Source: Sulfitobacter indolifex
GTDB lineage: Bacteria > Pseudomonadota > Alphaproteobacteria > Rhodobacterales > Rhodobacteraceae
DNA length: 64,000 nt
Reading direction: 5' to 3'
Assembly: GCF_022788655.1 (NCBI RefSeq)
Contig: NZ_CP084951.1
Span: 1,550,001-1,614,000, forward strand
Shown: positions 35,533 through 44,217 of the stretch, one piece after another
Layout: each line of letters starts with the position of its first letter
Position numbering within the stretch: the first letter of the stretch is position 1
Program-made: the position numbers and the translations under genes
The notes under the pieces: model-generated
Databases searched by the model: none
What the model was told of the DNA's origin: nothing
Seen by the model: only the letters and a program-made list of their open reading frames with translations

Positions 35533-36636
35533 TCAGGCCCAGAAACGCTCTCGTACGGTCACGTCTCGCACGCCTTCGGGTGTTTGAACCTGCAACCGCG
35601 TGCCCGGATCCCAATGGGTCATGCGCACCATTCCAATCGCGACATTCACCGAGAAATCAGGCGACCAGACGGTCGAAGTCACCTGCCCTACGCGCTTGTT
35701 ACCTGCCATCAGCGGCCAAGCCCGGTCACAAAGCGGTACCGGATCGCCCGAGATCTCAATGGGCCGTATCTGTTGCAACGGTCCCTCTTTGGCCACCCGG
35801 AGCAGCGCATCTCTGCCGATACAGCCCATGGCCGCCTGTGTGTCGCACAGTTTTCCCAGACCACACTCATGGGGGGTGTTATCGTCGGTCATGTCATTGC
35901 CATAACTCAGTAATCCCCCCTCGATCCGCTCGATCAGATTGGGACAGCCCGCGCGCACATCTAAATCGCGCCCTGCCTCAAACAGGGCCTCCCACAGCGG
36001 CATGGCGATGTCCGCGCCCTCGGTGTAGATTTCAAAGCCGCCCTGTTTGGAGTAGCCTGAGCGCGCTACATTCATAGTGCGGCCTTGGAACTGAAACGCG
36101 CCGAACCGGAAGAACTTCACGTTTCGTACCGCATCGCCAAAAATCCGCGCGACAAGGTCTTCGGCCTTTGGCCCCTGCACGGCCAGCAGGTTCACGTCAG
36201 GCTCATCGACCAAAACATCAAGGCGATAGCCGTTGCATATCCCTTTGGCCCACAGCAATAAATCACTGTCAGCGATGGAGATCCACCAACGATCCTCGGC
36301 CAATTTTACGGCGACGGGATCGTTGAGCATCCCGCCTGTCTCATCCACGATCGGTACATAAACACAGCGCCCCGGCGCCACCTCACGCAGGTCGCGCGGG
36401 GTCAGCATTTGCATCAGCCGTGAAGCATCCGGCCCGCGCAGCTCAACCTGTCTTTCACAAGCCACATCCCAGACTTGCACGGCTTTCTTCAAGTGGTGAT
36501 AATCGGCTTCGGTGCTTTCAAAGACGGTTGGCAACAGCATCCGATTGTAGACCGTATAGGCCTTCACCCCCGCAGCCTCCACGCCAGCCGAGAAGGGCGT
36601 GCGCCGGATGCGGCGTGAAGGGGAAAGTTCAGCCAT
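35533..36636 (-). CDS. dmdA: DMSP demethylase DmdA
   Basis: 367-residue GcvT-fold protein. DmdA moves a methyl group from DMSP to tetrahydrofolate, giving methylmercaptopropionate and 5-methyl-THF. It starts with SPSRRIRRTPFSAGVEAAGVKAY and has YNRMLLPTVF, as DmdA does, and differs from glycine-cleavage T proteins; the length matches DmdA (about 365-370). No other glycine-cleavage gene is nearby. Its start overlaps the stop of the DinB gene by one base (TGATG). The name rests on overall resemblance and on acuI next door; the DmdA clade cannot be set without alignment. Confidence 0.9.
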   Translation of the reverse strand: MAELSPSRRIRRTPFSAGVEAAGVKAYTVYNRMLLPTVFESTEADYHHLKKAVQVWDVACERQVELRGPDASRLMQMLTPRDLREVAPGRCVYVPIVDETGGMLNDPVAVKLAEDRWWISIADSDLLLWAKGICNGYRLDVLVDEPDVNLLAVQGPKAEDLVARIFGDAVRNVKFFRFGAFQFQGRTMNVARSGYSKQGGFEIYTEGADIAMPLWEALFEAGRDLDVRAGCPNLIERIEGGLLSYGNDMTDDNTPHECGLGKLCDTQAAMGCIGRDALLRVAKEGPLQQIRPIEISGDPVPLCDRAWPLMAGNKRVGQVTSTVWSPDFSVNVAIGMVRMTHWDPGTRLQVQTPEGVRDVTVRERFWA

Positions 36637-37136
36637 CAGCCGTCCTCCGACATAAAGATCAGATCGGTCACCGGCGCCTCCTGCCCGGCACTCGTCAGCA
36701 TGGCATGCACCTGACCCCGATGATGGGTTTGGTGGTTAAAGAAATGCACCACAGTTCGCGCAAAGGGGGTAGTAGCATCGCGCTGTAAGATACCGGAATA
36801 CCAAGTTAACTCGGCATCCAAATCATCCTGACGGAGGTTCTGGGCCCAGTTCGAAATAGCCACGTCGCACTGTTGCCGCGCAGAGCACCAAGCGGCACCT
36901 GTGGGACAGAGTTCGGTGTCCCGCCCCTCAGGCTTCGGGAAGGCCGGATCGAAACGAGACAACCAAATTTGGTCGCACCAAAGAAGATGGTTCAGGGTGC
37001 TGAGGAGCGAGCCAAAGAACGCCCCGCGATCCTGCGTCAACGCATCTTCCTGCATCACCTTAATAACGCTTATCAACTGTTTGTTTTGCCAAGCGTTATA
37101 TCGGGCCATCTCTTGGGCGTAACCGGGGGTAATCAC
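36636..37136 (-). CDS. DinB family metal-dependent protein
   Basis: 166-residue four-helix-bundle protein of the DinB/YfiT superfamily. Likely metal ligands are the His in STLNHLLWCD (about 50) and the two in HFFNHQTHHRGQ (about 133-137). Members include thiol-S-transferases that use bacillithiol or mycothiol, but most are uncharacterised. The start is a GTG whose GTGA overlaps the stop of the DUF1326 gene. Its stop overlaps the start of dmdA. This tight packing ties it to DMSP metabolism, perhaps in methanethiol, thiol or sulfur-radical handling, but that is speculation. Confidence 0.88.
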   Translation of the reverse strand: MITPGYAQEMARYNAWQNKQLISVIKVMQEDALTQDRGAFFGSLLSTLNHLLWCDQIWLSRFDPAFPKPEGRDTELCPTGAAWCSARQQCDVAISNWAQNLRQDDLDAELTWYSGILQRDATTPFARTVVHFFNHQTHHRGQVHAMLTSAGQEAPVTDLIFMSEDG

Positions 37137-37765
37137 TTGGTGCCCTGCCAGTCAATCGCGCAGACCTCAGCCGATTTTCCGCCAAAATCCCAAACCCGGC
37201 CATAGTCACGCACCTTGGATTTCACACCACGTGCCGCGACGATATTGGGGCCCATCCAGTATTTGGAATTGGTAATAGTTACAGGCTGATCTGGTTCGGC
37301 CCCTGCAAGCAGTTCGATTTCGCCGTTAATCTTGCGGCCAATGTTGATAACTCGGCGATTTCCATCACGAATAATCTCAACCGGCGCGCGTTCGGCCCCG
37401 ATAATCTCGCTCACCAGCATGGTGAACAGTCCTGTCGTACCACCTGCGGCACCGCTGAAAATCTTCAACAATCCCTCATAAGCCGCTTCGCTTGCACGGT
37501 CGTCCACGTAGGCTGCGACCTTCCAATTGCCCTCGCCCATACGGCCCGGAATATCAACCAATAGGCCAACGTTCAGCCCAGCCAAGTCTTCACCCTCAAA
37601 ATGGCCCTCGTCGATCACGATGCCCATCCAGGCGTGACAGTGCCCTTCGGTCGGCAGATGCGCGCCGAGGCTGACCACGCAGGGGCAGAAGACATCGCAT
37701 GAGCAGTTAAGAAAGAGCTCTCCCTTCACGGCCCAATCGGCGGGCGTCATCTCTCGGTTTGGCAT
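37133..37765 (-). CDS. DUF1326 cysteine-rich protein
   Basis: 210-residue cytoplasmic protein of unknown function. Its N-terminal motif C21-S-C23-x3-C27-P-C29 (CSCDVFCPC) looks like a metal or metal-sulfur binding site. The rest is mixed alpha-beta, with KYWMGPN near residue 170. AGGAGG five bases before its ATG lies inside the end of the DUF2182 gene; the gap between the two is one base. DUF1326 and DUF2182 genes are often neighbours in other bacteria, so they probably work together, but no function has been shown that I know of. Confidence 0.9.
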   Translation of the reverse strand: MPNREMTPADWAVKGELFLNCSCDVFCPCVVSLGAHLPTEGHCHAWMGIVIDEGHFEGEDLAGLNVGLLVDIPGRMGEGNWKVAAYVDDRASEAAYEGLLKIFSGAAGGTTGLFTMLVSEIIGAERAPVEIIRDGNRRVINIGRKINGEIELLAGAEPDQPVTITNSKYWMGPNIVAARGVKSKVRDYGRVWDFGGKSAEVCAIDWQGTK

Positions 37766-37766
37766 A

Positions 37767-38555
37767 TTATCCTCCTGTTAATACGGGCCACCCGGCCACG
37801 ACGACAGCGCCGAGGATCAGGGTGAAACCCATTGGTTTTGTTACGTAATGGCCAATTTGGGGTAGCTTTTCGATTACCATAAACAATGTCGCCAGCCCCA
37901 TCCATGCAAGGTTCATCACCCCGCCGGCAAAGCCCAACACCATAAAGCCCCAACAGCAACCTGCACAGAATATCCCAAGCCCAAGCCCCATGCGGAAACC
38001 ACCTGCGGCTCCGGGCCGCCAGTTGCCTATGAAATACATCATCGGGGAATGGCAGACGCCGTGGCAAATCTCCTTGGCGCGGGTGAATTGAAACAAGCCC
38101 ACAGCCAGCAGCAGTGCCGCGGCCGTCCAGCGGGATTTGGCGATACCCAGCATGTCGATCACCCCGCCATGCAGCAACAGCAACTGCAGCGCGGCGATCG
38201 CGGCAGCAAAAACAAGCCAGACCGAAAAATAGCCCGCCAGCACCGCCAGCCAGCCCGCACGGGTGCCGTTGGCCGAAGTCATAAGGTCCTCGTAAGCGCG
38301 CAGCGTGGGCACCATCGTTGGCACCATCATCGCTGCCATCATGGCACCCCACATCACAAAAAGCGGCAGAAAACGCGCCATGGGCATGTACATATCCATA
38401 CCCGGATCCATTTGCCGCATCCGTTCGGCCATGGCGCCGGGGCGGCCAAGCAGATCAAGGTCCATCTGCATCACCATGGTATACATCACCCACCAAGCGA
38501 CTAGGATTAAAGAGAAAAATCCTAACCAGACTGTGGATCGTACCACTGCAGACAT
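37767..38555 (-). CDS. DUF2182 predicted metal-binding membrane protein
   Basis: 262-residue inner-membrane protein with six or seven hydrophobic segments. It is very methionine-rich near the N-terminus (RMRQMDPGMDMYMPM; MWGAMMAAMMVPTMVPTLR). It has CHGVCHSPMMYF (about residue 160) and a GCCWGFMVLGFAGGVMN block. The Met, Cys and His clusters suggest copper or another soft metal. The ATG at 38555 has GGGGAG seven bases upstream; an upstream frame to 38654 covers the regulatory region and is not credible. It is the first gene of the DUF2182-DUF1326-DinB-dmdA-acuI operon. Confidence 0.9.
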   Translation of the reverse strand: MSAVVRSTVWLGFFSLILVAWWVMYTMVMQMDLDLLGRPGAMAERMRQMDPGMDMYMPMARFLPLFVMWGAMMAAMMVPTMVPTLRAYEDLMTSANGTRAGWLAVLAGYFSVWLVFAAAIAALQLLLLHGGVIDMLGIAKSRWTAAALLLAVGLFQFTRAKEICHGVCHSPMMYFIGNWRPGAAGGFRMGLGLGIFCAGCCWGFMVLGFAGGVMNLAWMGLATLFMVIEKLPQIGHYVTKPMGFTLILGAVVVAGWPVLTGG

Positions 38556-38591
38556 CCCGCGCTCCCCCCGTGCAAGCTCTTGTGAATTTAA

Positions 38592-38600
38592 TGTCAGACA
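38592..38600. promoter_or_regulatory. Predicted GntR/FCD operator, left site
   Basis: TGTCAGACA, a TGT-N3-ACA palindrome of the FadR-like GntR type. It lies 33 bases (about three helical turns) from the near-identical site at 38625-38633. The two sites are arms of a larger imperfect inverted repeat, 38591-38605 and 38620-38634, matching at 13 of 15 positions. Confidence 0.65.
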
Positions 38601-38629
38601 ATTAAAGTCCTCGCAAACATTAATTGTAA
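38601..38629 (-). promoter_or_regulatory. Predicted promoter of the DUF2182-dmdA-acuI operon
   Basis: On the minus strand, TTACAA (complement of 38624-38629), a 17-base spacer, and TTTAAT (complement of 38601-38606; five of six match TATAAT). The -35 overlaps the right operator and the -10 abuts the left one, so a bound regulator would block RNA polymerase. Confidence 0.5.
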
Positions 38630-38633
38630 GACA
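38625..38633. promoter_or_regulatory. Predicted GntR/FCD operator, right site
   Basis: TGTAAGACA, ending one base before the regulator's own ATG at 38635. Differs from the left site in only two of nine bases. Its place at the regulator's start suggests autorepression. Confidence 0.65.
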
Positions 38634-38634
38634 T

Positions 38635-39408
38635 ATGAAAATTGACCCTACCAACCCTGCCGATCTTTCAGCTCAGATCGCCACTGCCATTCGCGACGCG
38701 ATTGTCGGTGGGCGGTTAATTGTCGACCAGCGGCTACCGTCGGAGGCGGAATTGGCCGAACAGTTTGAGGTTTCGCGCCCAACGGTACGTGAGGCGCTCA
38801 AGCGTCTTGCAGCACAATCGCTGATCCGGACGCAGCGCGGGGCCACGGGCGGCGCTTTTGTGAACCGCCTCAGCTTTCCTGATGCCTACGATCAGCAGAT
38901 CACCACATCGACCCTGCTTTTGTCGATGAATGCGGTGAGCTTTGAGACCGCCTGCGAAGCCCGCTATGCCCTTGAACGCGCATGTGCGCCCCTCACGGCG
39001 CAGCGCCGCACGGCCGATCACCTTGCGACGATGCGTGCTGAAATTCACCGTCAAACGCAGCCGGGGCTGACCGATGAGGCCTTCTGCGCCTCTGATGTGG
39101 CCTTTCACCGCGCACTGGTGGATGGCGCAGGCAATCCGGTGCTGAGTTATCAACTCGCCGGCGCCGTTGAGGCCATGCAGCCGTTGATGAATATGATCAC
39201 CTTCACAGCGCGGGACCGTGAGCGGATTATTGTGTTACATCAGGACATTGCCAATGCGGTGGAAGCGCAGGATGGCGCAGCAGTAACGGATGGATTGAGC
39301 GCACTTGAGGCGGAGACCCAAGGATTGGCGGAAAGTGTTTTCGCTGCTCGGGCCGCACGGAACATCGGAAAGGCTGACGCTGCGCCCGAGAATTCAAAGT
39401 TGCGCTAA
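38635..39408 (+). CDS. GntR family (FadR/FCD) regulator of the dmdA operon
   Basis: 257-residue regulator. An N-terminal winged helix-turn-helix (LPSEAELAEQFEVSRPTVREALKRL, about residues 27-51) is followed by a C-terminal FCD domain (SDVAFHRALVDGAGNPVL, about 145) with likely metal or ligand histidines. It is divergent from DUF2182-DUF1326-DinB-dmdA-acuI, and two operator-like sites lie in the 79-base gap. The ATG has no clear ribosome binding site; a possible promoter (TTGTGA at 38580, TAAAGT at 38603) would leave a leader of about 20 bases. A role in DMSP-linked control is inferred from position only. Confidence 0.9.
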   Translation: MKIDPTNPADLSAQIATAIRDAIVGGRLIVDQRLPSEAELAEQFEVSRPTVREALKRLAAQSLIRTQRGATGGAFVNRLSFPDAYDQQITTSTLLLSMNAVSFETACEARYALERACAPLTAQRRTADHLATMRAEIHRQTQPGLTDEAFCASDVAFHRALVDGAGNPVLSYQLAGAVEAMQPLMNMITFTARDRERIIVLHQDIANAVEAQDGAAVTDGLSALEAETQGLAESVFAARAARNIGKADAAPENSKLR

Positions 39409-39494
39409 ATAACATATAGTTGCGCTCCTTCTTTAATCTAGGAATTTCACTGCATCGCGCCCCTTGCAATTCATCCCCCTCGGCCCTACCTTAG

Positions 39495-39820
39495 TCATGT
39501 CCTTCGGGACTATGGACATAAACGCGCTCGTAATAAGCGGTTCGGACCCGGGGGCGGTACCCGGCGGCTCCACCAATTATCCTTCATTTGGGGATCATGG
39601 GGCCGAAATAGGATCGACGAACGTCTAAAGGGGTTGCTTTGTTTCGGTGAGTTACCACCGTTATCGGTACAAAATGTACAATTGCAAATGACAATCGTGC
39701 TCCAGTTGCGATGGCCGCGTAAGCGGTTTCAGCGACTGAAATCTAAGTCCTTAGGCTTTGCAGCTTAAGGCGGGGTTCGCAGGTACCTGGCAACAGAAAC
39801 CTGCACTTACTCCCCATCTT
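39495..39820 (+). ncRNA. ssrA: Two-piece (permuted) tmRNA
   Basis: Circularly permuted tmRNA as in alphaproteobacteria. The acceptor piece comes first and ends with CCGGG-GGCGGTA-CCCGG-CGGCTCC-ACCA at 39575; GGCGGTA replaces the usual T-loop, as in other permuted forms. After a 23-base spacer to be excised (39576-39598), the coding piece starts GGGGCCG at 39599 and pairs with CGGCTCC of the acceptor end. The tag frame is at 39684-39722, followed by pseudoknot-like stems (GCAGGT...ACCTGC). The outer ends are approximate. It frees stalled ribosomes and tags the unfinished protein. Confidence 0.93.
39684..39722 (+). other. tmRNA proteolysis tag reading frame
   Basis: GCA resume codon through TAA, encoding ANDNRAPVAMAA. 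The APVAMAA end fits recognition of the final alanines by ClpX and of the N-terminal AND-type part by SspB-alpha, whose gene lies at 42078. Confidence 0.93.
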
Positions 39821-39947
39821 ACACGCTTTTCGCTTGAGCATTGACCAAGGCGTTTTTGCGGTTTATCCCAGATACATGGGGTCCGCGATTGCCCCGTGAG
39901 GCTAAGGCCCGAGGATCGCATCCTGTTACGGAAACAAAGGATGCCCT

Positions 39948-40763
39948 ATGCCCGCCCCAAGTGAAATCACCCCCGCCCAGCTTCTGCGTCTGATCGGCAC
40001 GCCGGATGCACCGGTTATCGTGGATAGTTGCATTGAACCTGACTTTGCCGAAGACCCCTATTTGATCCCCGGTTCCTTTCGTCATCCCCATAGCGATATA
40101 GACGCTTTGAAACAAAGGCTTGCAGGACGTTCTTGCATCGTTGTCTGCCAGCGCGGACTAAAGCTGAGCCAAGGGCTCGCCGCGCGCTTGCGCGCAGATG
40201 TTATCAACGCGCAGTTTTTGTCTGGCGGCATGTACGGCTGGCGGGATTTGCCAGCGGCGCCCCGTATCCCGTTTGACGCGCTGCCGCCGCTACAAGACGG
40301 CGCGACGCTCTGGGTTACCCGCCATCGGCCAAAGATCGACCGCATCGCCTGCCCTTGGCTGATCCGACGTTTCGTGGACCCGGGCGCGCGGTTCCTTTTT
40401 GTCGCGCCGGATCAGGTCTTGGCTGTCGCCGAAAAGTTCGACGCCACGCCTTTCGACATCGAAGATGTACACTGGTCGCACCGGGGCGAACTCTGTACCT
40501 TCGACACAATGCTGGCTGAATTTAATCTGCAAACGCAGGCGCTTGTGCGACTTGCCGCCGTCGTACGCGGGGCAGATACCAACCGCCATGACCTCGCCCC
40601 CGAGGCCGCTGGTCTGTTGGCGATCTCGGTGGGCCTATCCCGCCAATACCGCGATGATCTGGCGCAGCTTGAGGCGGGCATGGTGCTTTACGACGCGCTA
40701 TACCGCTGGGCGCGAGATGGTGCAGGCGAAACCCATGATTGGCCTGCAGGACGCGCGCAATGA
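39948..40763 (+). CDS. Rhodanese-ChrB fusion, chromate resistance protein
   Basis: 271-residue protein. An N-terminal rhodanese-like domain (about 1-110) has the CQRG active-site loop. A C-terminal ChrB-type domain (about 120-260) has DRIACPWLIRRFVDPGARFLFV. It precedes chrA and overlaps it by four bases (ATGA). ChrB proteins sense chromate or aid chromate efflux; the rhodanese part could carry sulfur or bind oxyanion. AAAGGA precedes the ATG by six bases. It is the first gene after tmRNA and likely has its own promoter in the gap. Confidence 0.88.
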   Translation: MPAPSEITPAQLLRLIGTPDAPVIVDSCIEPDFAEDPYLIPGSFRHPHSDIDALKQRLAGRSCIVVCQRGLKLSQGLAARLRADVINAQFLSGGMYGWRDLPAAPRIPFDALPPLQDGATLWVTRHRPKIDRIACPWLIRRFVDPGARFLFVAPDQVLAVAEKFDATPFDIEDVHWSHRGELCTFDTMLAEFNLQTQALVRLAAVVRGADTNRHDLAPEAAGLLAISVGLSRQYRDDLAQLEAGMVLYDALYRWARDGAGETHDWPAGRAQ

Positions 40764-42004
40764 TCCCGCCAACATGGCCCGAAATGACCCGCGTGTTTGG
40801 CCGGATCGGCCTGATGTCTTTTGGCGGGCCCGCCGCGCAGATTGCCGTCATGCATCGCGAGCTGGTTGAGGAGCGGCCGTGGCTCAGCGAACAGACATTC
40901 CTGCGTGCTCTGTCCTTGTGCATGCTCCTGCCCGGCCCCGAAGCAATGCAACTTGCGACTTACGCGGGATGGCGTCTGCGCGGGGTGGCAGGTGGGCTTC
41001 TGGGCGGGTTGCTTTTTGTAGTCCCGGGGGCGCTCTTCATTGCGGTACTGGCTCTGCTCTATGCGTGGTATGGCCAACTGCCCTTGGTGCAAATTGCGTT
41101 CTTAGGTATTAAGGCGGCAGTGATTATCGTGGTCTTTCAGGCGCTTATGAAGGTTTCTTCAAAAGCGCTTCGGGGACAACTGGGCTGGGCGCTGGCCCTA
41201 GGGTCATTTATCGCGCTCTTCGTACTGGGGCTTCCGTTCCCTCTTATCATCCTTGTCGCCGGCGTTATCGGCATGATCGCGGGTGACCCTGCGGTTGCGC
41301 CGGAAAGCGTCCATTTAGCCCCTGCGCGCAGTCTGCGTACTTTGCTCGTTTGGGGCGCACTCTGGGCGGCACCGCTTGTTATGTTGGCGCTCACGGGAAA
41401 TGAATTTCTGCTTCAATTGGGGCTGTTCTTCTCAAAACTCGCGGTGGTCACCTTTGGCGGTGCCTATGCCGTGTTAGCCTATATGACGCAGACAGTGGTG
41501 CAGGATTTCGGCTGGATTGATACGGATCAGATGATCGATGCGCTCGGGCTGGCAGAAACCACGCCCGGGCCGCTGATCCTAGTGACGCAGTTTGTGGGCA
41601 TGCTGGCAGGTTTCGCGCAGAGTGGGCCTTGGGGCGCGCTTTCTGCCGGGATGCTGGCGCTTTGGGTAACATTTACGCCCTGCTTTTTGTGGATTTTCCT
41701 TGCTGGGCCTTATCTCGAAGCGCTTTCGGCGCAGCCGCGTATTGCGGGTGCGTTGCAAGCGATTACCGCAGCCGTCGTTGGTGTGATTGCCAACCTGTCA
41801 GTTTGGTTTGCCTTGCATGTGCTGTTTGACCGGGTCGCCTCGGCGACCTTCCTTGCCCTGCCCGCCCCGGTTTGGGAGAGCTTCAACCTCACGGCCGCGG
41901 CGCTGACCCTCGTGGCCGGTATATTGATGCTAGGGCTTAAGCGCGGTTTTGTGACCTCCATGGTCCTGCTTGCCGCCCTCGCCTTGCTATTGAGCGTGAT
42001 TTAG
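40760..42004 (+). CDS. chrA: Chromate transporter ChrA
   Basis: 414-residue CHR-family membrane transporter with two homologous halves, about ten to twelve membrane segments in total. Each half has its own FGG motif: FGRIGLMSFGGPAAQIAVM near the N-terminus and KLAVVTFGGAYAVLAYM in the middle. Long-chain ChrA proteins export chromate. The start is set by the ATGA overlap with the ChrB-like gene; a TTG at 40739 is unlikely. The pair forms a complete two-gene resistance operon. Confidence 0.92.
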   Translation: MIPPTWPEMTRVFGRIGLMSFGGPAAQIAVMHRELVEERPWLSEQTFLRALSLCMLLPGPEAMQLATYAGWRLRGVAGGLLGGLLFVVPGALFIAVLALLYAWYGQLPLVQIAFLGIKAAVIIVVFQALMKVSSKALRGQLGWALALGSFIALFVLGLPFPLIILVAGVIGMIAGDPAVAPESVHLAPARSLRTLLVWGALWAAPLVMLALTGNEFLLQLGLFFSKLAVVTFGGAYAVLAYMTQTVVQDFGWIDTDQMIDALGLAETTPGPLILVTQFVGMLAGFAQSGPWGALSAGMLALWVTFTPCFLWIFLAGPYLEALSAQPRIAGALQAITAAVVGVIANLSVWFALHVLFDRVASATFLALPAPVWESFNLTAAALTLVAGILMLGLKRGFVTSMVLLAALALLLSVI

Positions 42005-42077
42005 CGCCGCGCCCCCTTTCACTCGCCCGTGAATGGGGTATGCTTAGCCCTGCCCATCGCCCGTACCGGAGAGAAGA

Positions 42078-42557
42078 ATGAGCCGCAGCATTGATTACGG
42101 CAACCTAATGCACGAAGCCATGCGGGGTCTGATCCGCAAGGTTTTGCAGGATATTTCTGACAATGGCCTGCCGGGGAATCACCACTTCTTTATCACCTTC
42201 GATACATCGCATCCTGACGCGGAACTGGCCGATTGGCTGTCAGATCGCTATCCGGGCGAAATGACTGTGGTCATGCAGCATTGGTACGACGGGCTGGACG
42301 TCACGCCTGACGGCTTTGCGATCACGCTGAACTTTGGCGACGCGCCAGAGCCGCTTTATATTCCTTACGACGCGATCCGCACATTCGTGGACCCTTCGGT
42401 TGAGTTCGGCCTGCGGTTTGAGCAGCAGGAAAGCGAAGAGGAAGACGACGACAGCGAAGAGAACACGCTTGATCAGACTGACGAGGACGAGTTGGAAGTC
42501 GCGGAAGAGCCGTCCAAAGATGCCGAGATCGTCTCGCTGGATTCGTTCCGGAAGTAA
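42078..42557 (+). CDS. sspB: ClpXP adaptor SspB (alpha type)
   Basis: 159-residue SspB-alpha. It delivers ssrA-tagged and some other proteins to ClpXP. The conserved core [41 protein letters not shown] covers about residues 33-74. A long acidic linker ([21 protein letters not shown], about 118-143) leads to a C-terminal tail VSLDSFRK, the ClpX-docking segment. GGAGAG precedes the start. It lies 2.3 kb from the tmRNA gene whose tag it recognises. Confidence 0.93.
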   Translation: MSRSIDYGNLMHEAMRGLIRKVLQDISDNGLPGNHHFFITFDTSHPDAELADWLSDRYPGEMTVVMQHWYDGLDVTPDGFAITLNFGDAPEPLYIPYDAIRTFVDPSVEFGLRFEQQESEEEDDDSEENTLDQTDEDELEVAEEPSKDAEIVSLDSFRK

Positions 42558-42652
42558 GGGCAACAGCTCCGTTAGCGCCATCCCTGCATTGCGCAGGCCG
42601 CATCGCGCAGGTAAACCGCTGGACAACGATAAGTCACAGCAGGAGCCGCAAA

Positions 42653-44044
42653 ATGGCCGATACCCGCACCGAAACCGACAGCTTTGGTCCGCTCGAAGTT
42701 CCCTCCGATAAATATTGGGGCGCGCAGACACAGCGCTCGATCATCAACTTCCCAATTGGGTGGGAAAAGCAGCCGATCGCCATTGTCCGCGCGCTTGGCG
42801 TGATCAAGAAAGCCTGTGCGCAGGCGAATGTGGCTCAAGGTTCGCTGGACGAAGAGCGCGGTAAAGCGATCATTCAAGCCGCTGGCGAAGTCTTTGAAGG
42901 CAAGTTCGACGATAACTTCCCGCTGGTGGTCTGGCAGACTGGCTCGGGCACGCAGTCCAACATGAACGCTAATGAGGTCATCGCCAACCGCGCGATTGAG
43001 CTTATGGGCGGCACCATCGGCTCCAAAGACCCGGTGCACCCCAATGATCATTGCAACATGGGCCAGTCGTCGAACGACACTTTCCCCACCGCCATGCATA
43101 TCGCCACTGCGATGACCGCGCGGGACGTGCTGCTGCCGGGGCTGGAGAAGCTGCACGGCGCGCTGCAGAAAAAGGTCGAAGAATTTGACGGCATCATCAA
43201 GATCGGCCGCACCCACACGCAGGATGCGACTCCGCTGACACTCAGCCAAGAGTTCTCGGGCTACACCCATCAGGTCGCCATGAGCATCGTCCGCGTGCGC
43301 GACGCGCTTGGCCGCATTTATGAGTTGGCCCAAGGCGGCACCGCTGTTGGCACCGGGCTAAACACCAAAAAGGGTTGGGCCGAGACCGTAGCGCATAACA
43401 TGGCCGAGATCACCGGCCTGCCCTTCGTCACCGCGCCGAACAAATTCGAAGCGCTGGCCGCTCATGACGCGATGGTGGAAATCTCTGGCGCGCTGAAAAC
43501 CGTATCGGCCTCGCTGTTCAAGATCGCCAATGACATCCGCCTTCTGGGCTCCGGTCCGCGCTGCGGTTTGGGCGAGCTGATCCTGCCTGAGAACGAGCCC
43601 GGCTCGTCCATCATGCCGGGCAAGGTGAACCCCACCCAGTGCGAAGCGCTGACACAGGTCTGCATTCAAGTAATGGGCAATGACGCGGCCGTCGGTTTCG
43701 CCGGCTCTCAGGGGCATTTTGAGCTCAACGTTTATAAGCCAATGATGGCCTATAACGTGTTGCAATCCATGCAACTTTTGGGTGACGCAGCCTCGGCCTT
43801 TACCGACAATCTTATGGTTGACCTCAAGGCTGACGCGGACCGGATCGAAAAGCTGATGCGCGAGTCGCTGATGCTTGTAACCGCGCTGGCGCCCGAAATC
43901 GGCTATGACAATGCCACCAAGGTCGCCAAGACCGCGCATAAGAACGGCACCACGTTGAAAGAAGAAGCCATCGCACTGGGCTTCGTGGATGCTGAAACCT
44001 TTGAACGGGTCGTGCGGCCCGAAAATATGATCGGACCAAAATGA
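42653..44044 (+). CDS. fumC: Class II fumarase
   Basis: 463-residue iron-free fumarate hydratase of the citric acid cycle (fumarate plus water gives malate). The signature [21 protein letters not shown] is at about residue 319, and [15 protein letters not shown] and [14 protein letters not shown] are intact. AGGAG precedes the ATG. The stop overlaps the start of the DUF4169 gene by four bases (ATGA), so at least that small gene is translationally coupled to fumarase. Confidence 0.96.
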   Translation: MADTRTETDSFGPLEVPSDKYWGAQTQRSIINFPIGWEKQPIAIVRALGVIKKACAQANVAQGSLDEERGKAIIQAAGEVFEGKFDDNFPLVVWQTGSGTQSNMNANEVIANRAIELMGGTIGSKDPVHPNDHCNMGQSSNDTFPTAMHIATAMTARDVLLPGLEKLHGALQKKVEEFDGIIKIGRTHTQDATPLTLSQEFSGYTHQVAMSIVRVRDALGRIYELAQGGTAVGTGLNTKKGWAETVAHNMAEITGLPFVTAPNKFEALAAHDAMVEISGALKTVSASLFKIANDIRLLGSGPRCGLGELILPENEPGSSIMPGKVNPTQCEALTQVCIQVMGNDAAVGFAGSQGHFELNVYKPMMAYNVLQSMQLLGDAASAFTDNLMVDLKADADRIEKLMRESLMLVTALAPEIGYDNATKVAKTAHKNGTTLKEEAIALGFVDAETFERVVRPENMIGPK

Positions 44045-44217
44045 GTGCGCCCATCAACCTGAACAAGGTGAAGAAAGAGCGGGACCGTTCGTCCCGCAAA
44101 GCCCGCGCGAACGAAAACGCCGTGGGTTTTGGCCAGACCAAAGCGCAGAAAGAAGCGCTGAAGGCTCGCGCCGAACAGATCGCCCGCAATCTGGAAGCGC
44201 ATAAGCGCGAGACATGA
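44041..44217 (+). CDS. DUF4169 small protein
   Basis: 58-residue highly charged protein of the DUF4169 family, too short for most gene callers. It reads as one long charged helix ([18 protein letters not shown] to [17 protein letters not shown]). It overlaps fumC by four bases before it and the RHH gene by four bases after it, a strong sign that it is real. Function unknown. Confidence 0.85.
   Translation: MSAPINLNKVKKERDRSSRKARANENAVGFGQTKAQKEALKARAEQIARNLEAHKRET

Noticed and set aside
35533..36636. Glycine-cleavage T protein instead of DmdA
   Set aside because: No gcvH or gcvP nearby, acuI is adjacent, and the N-terminus resembles DmdA.
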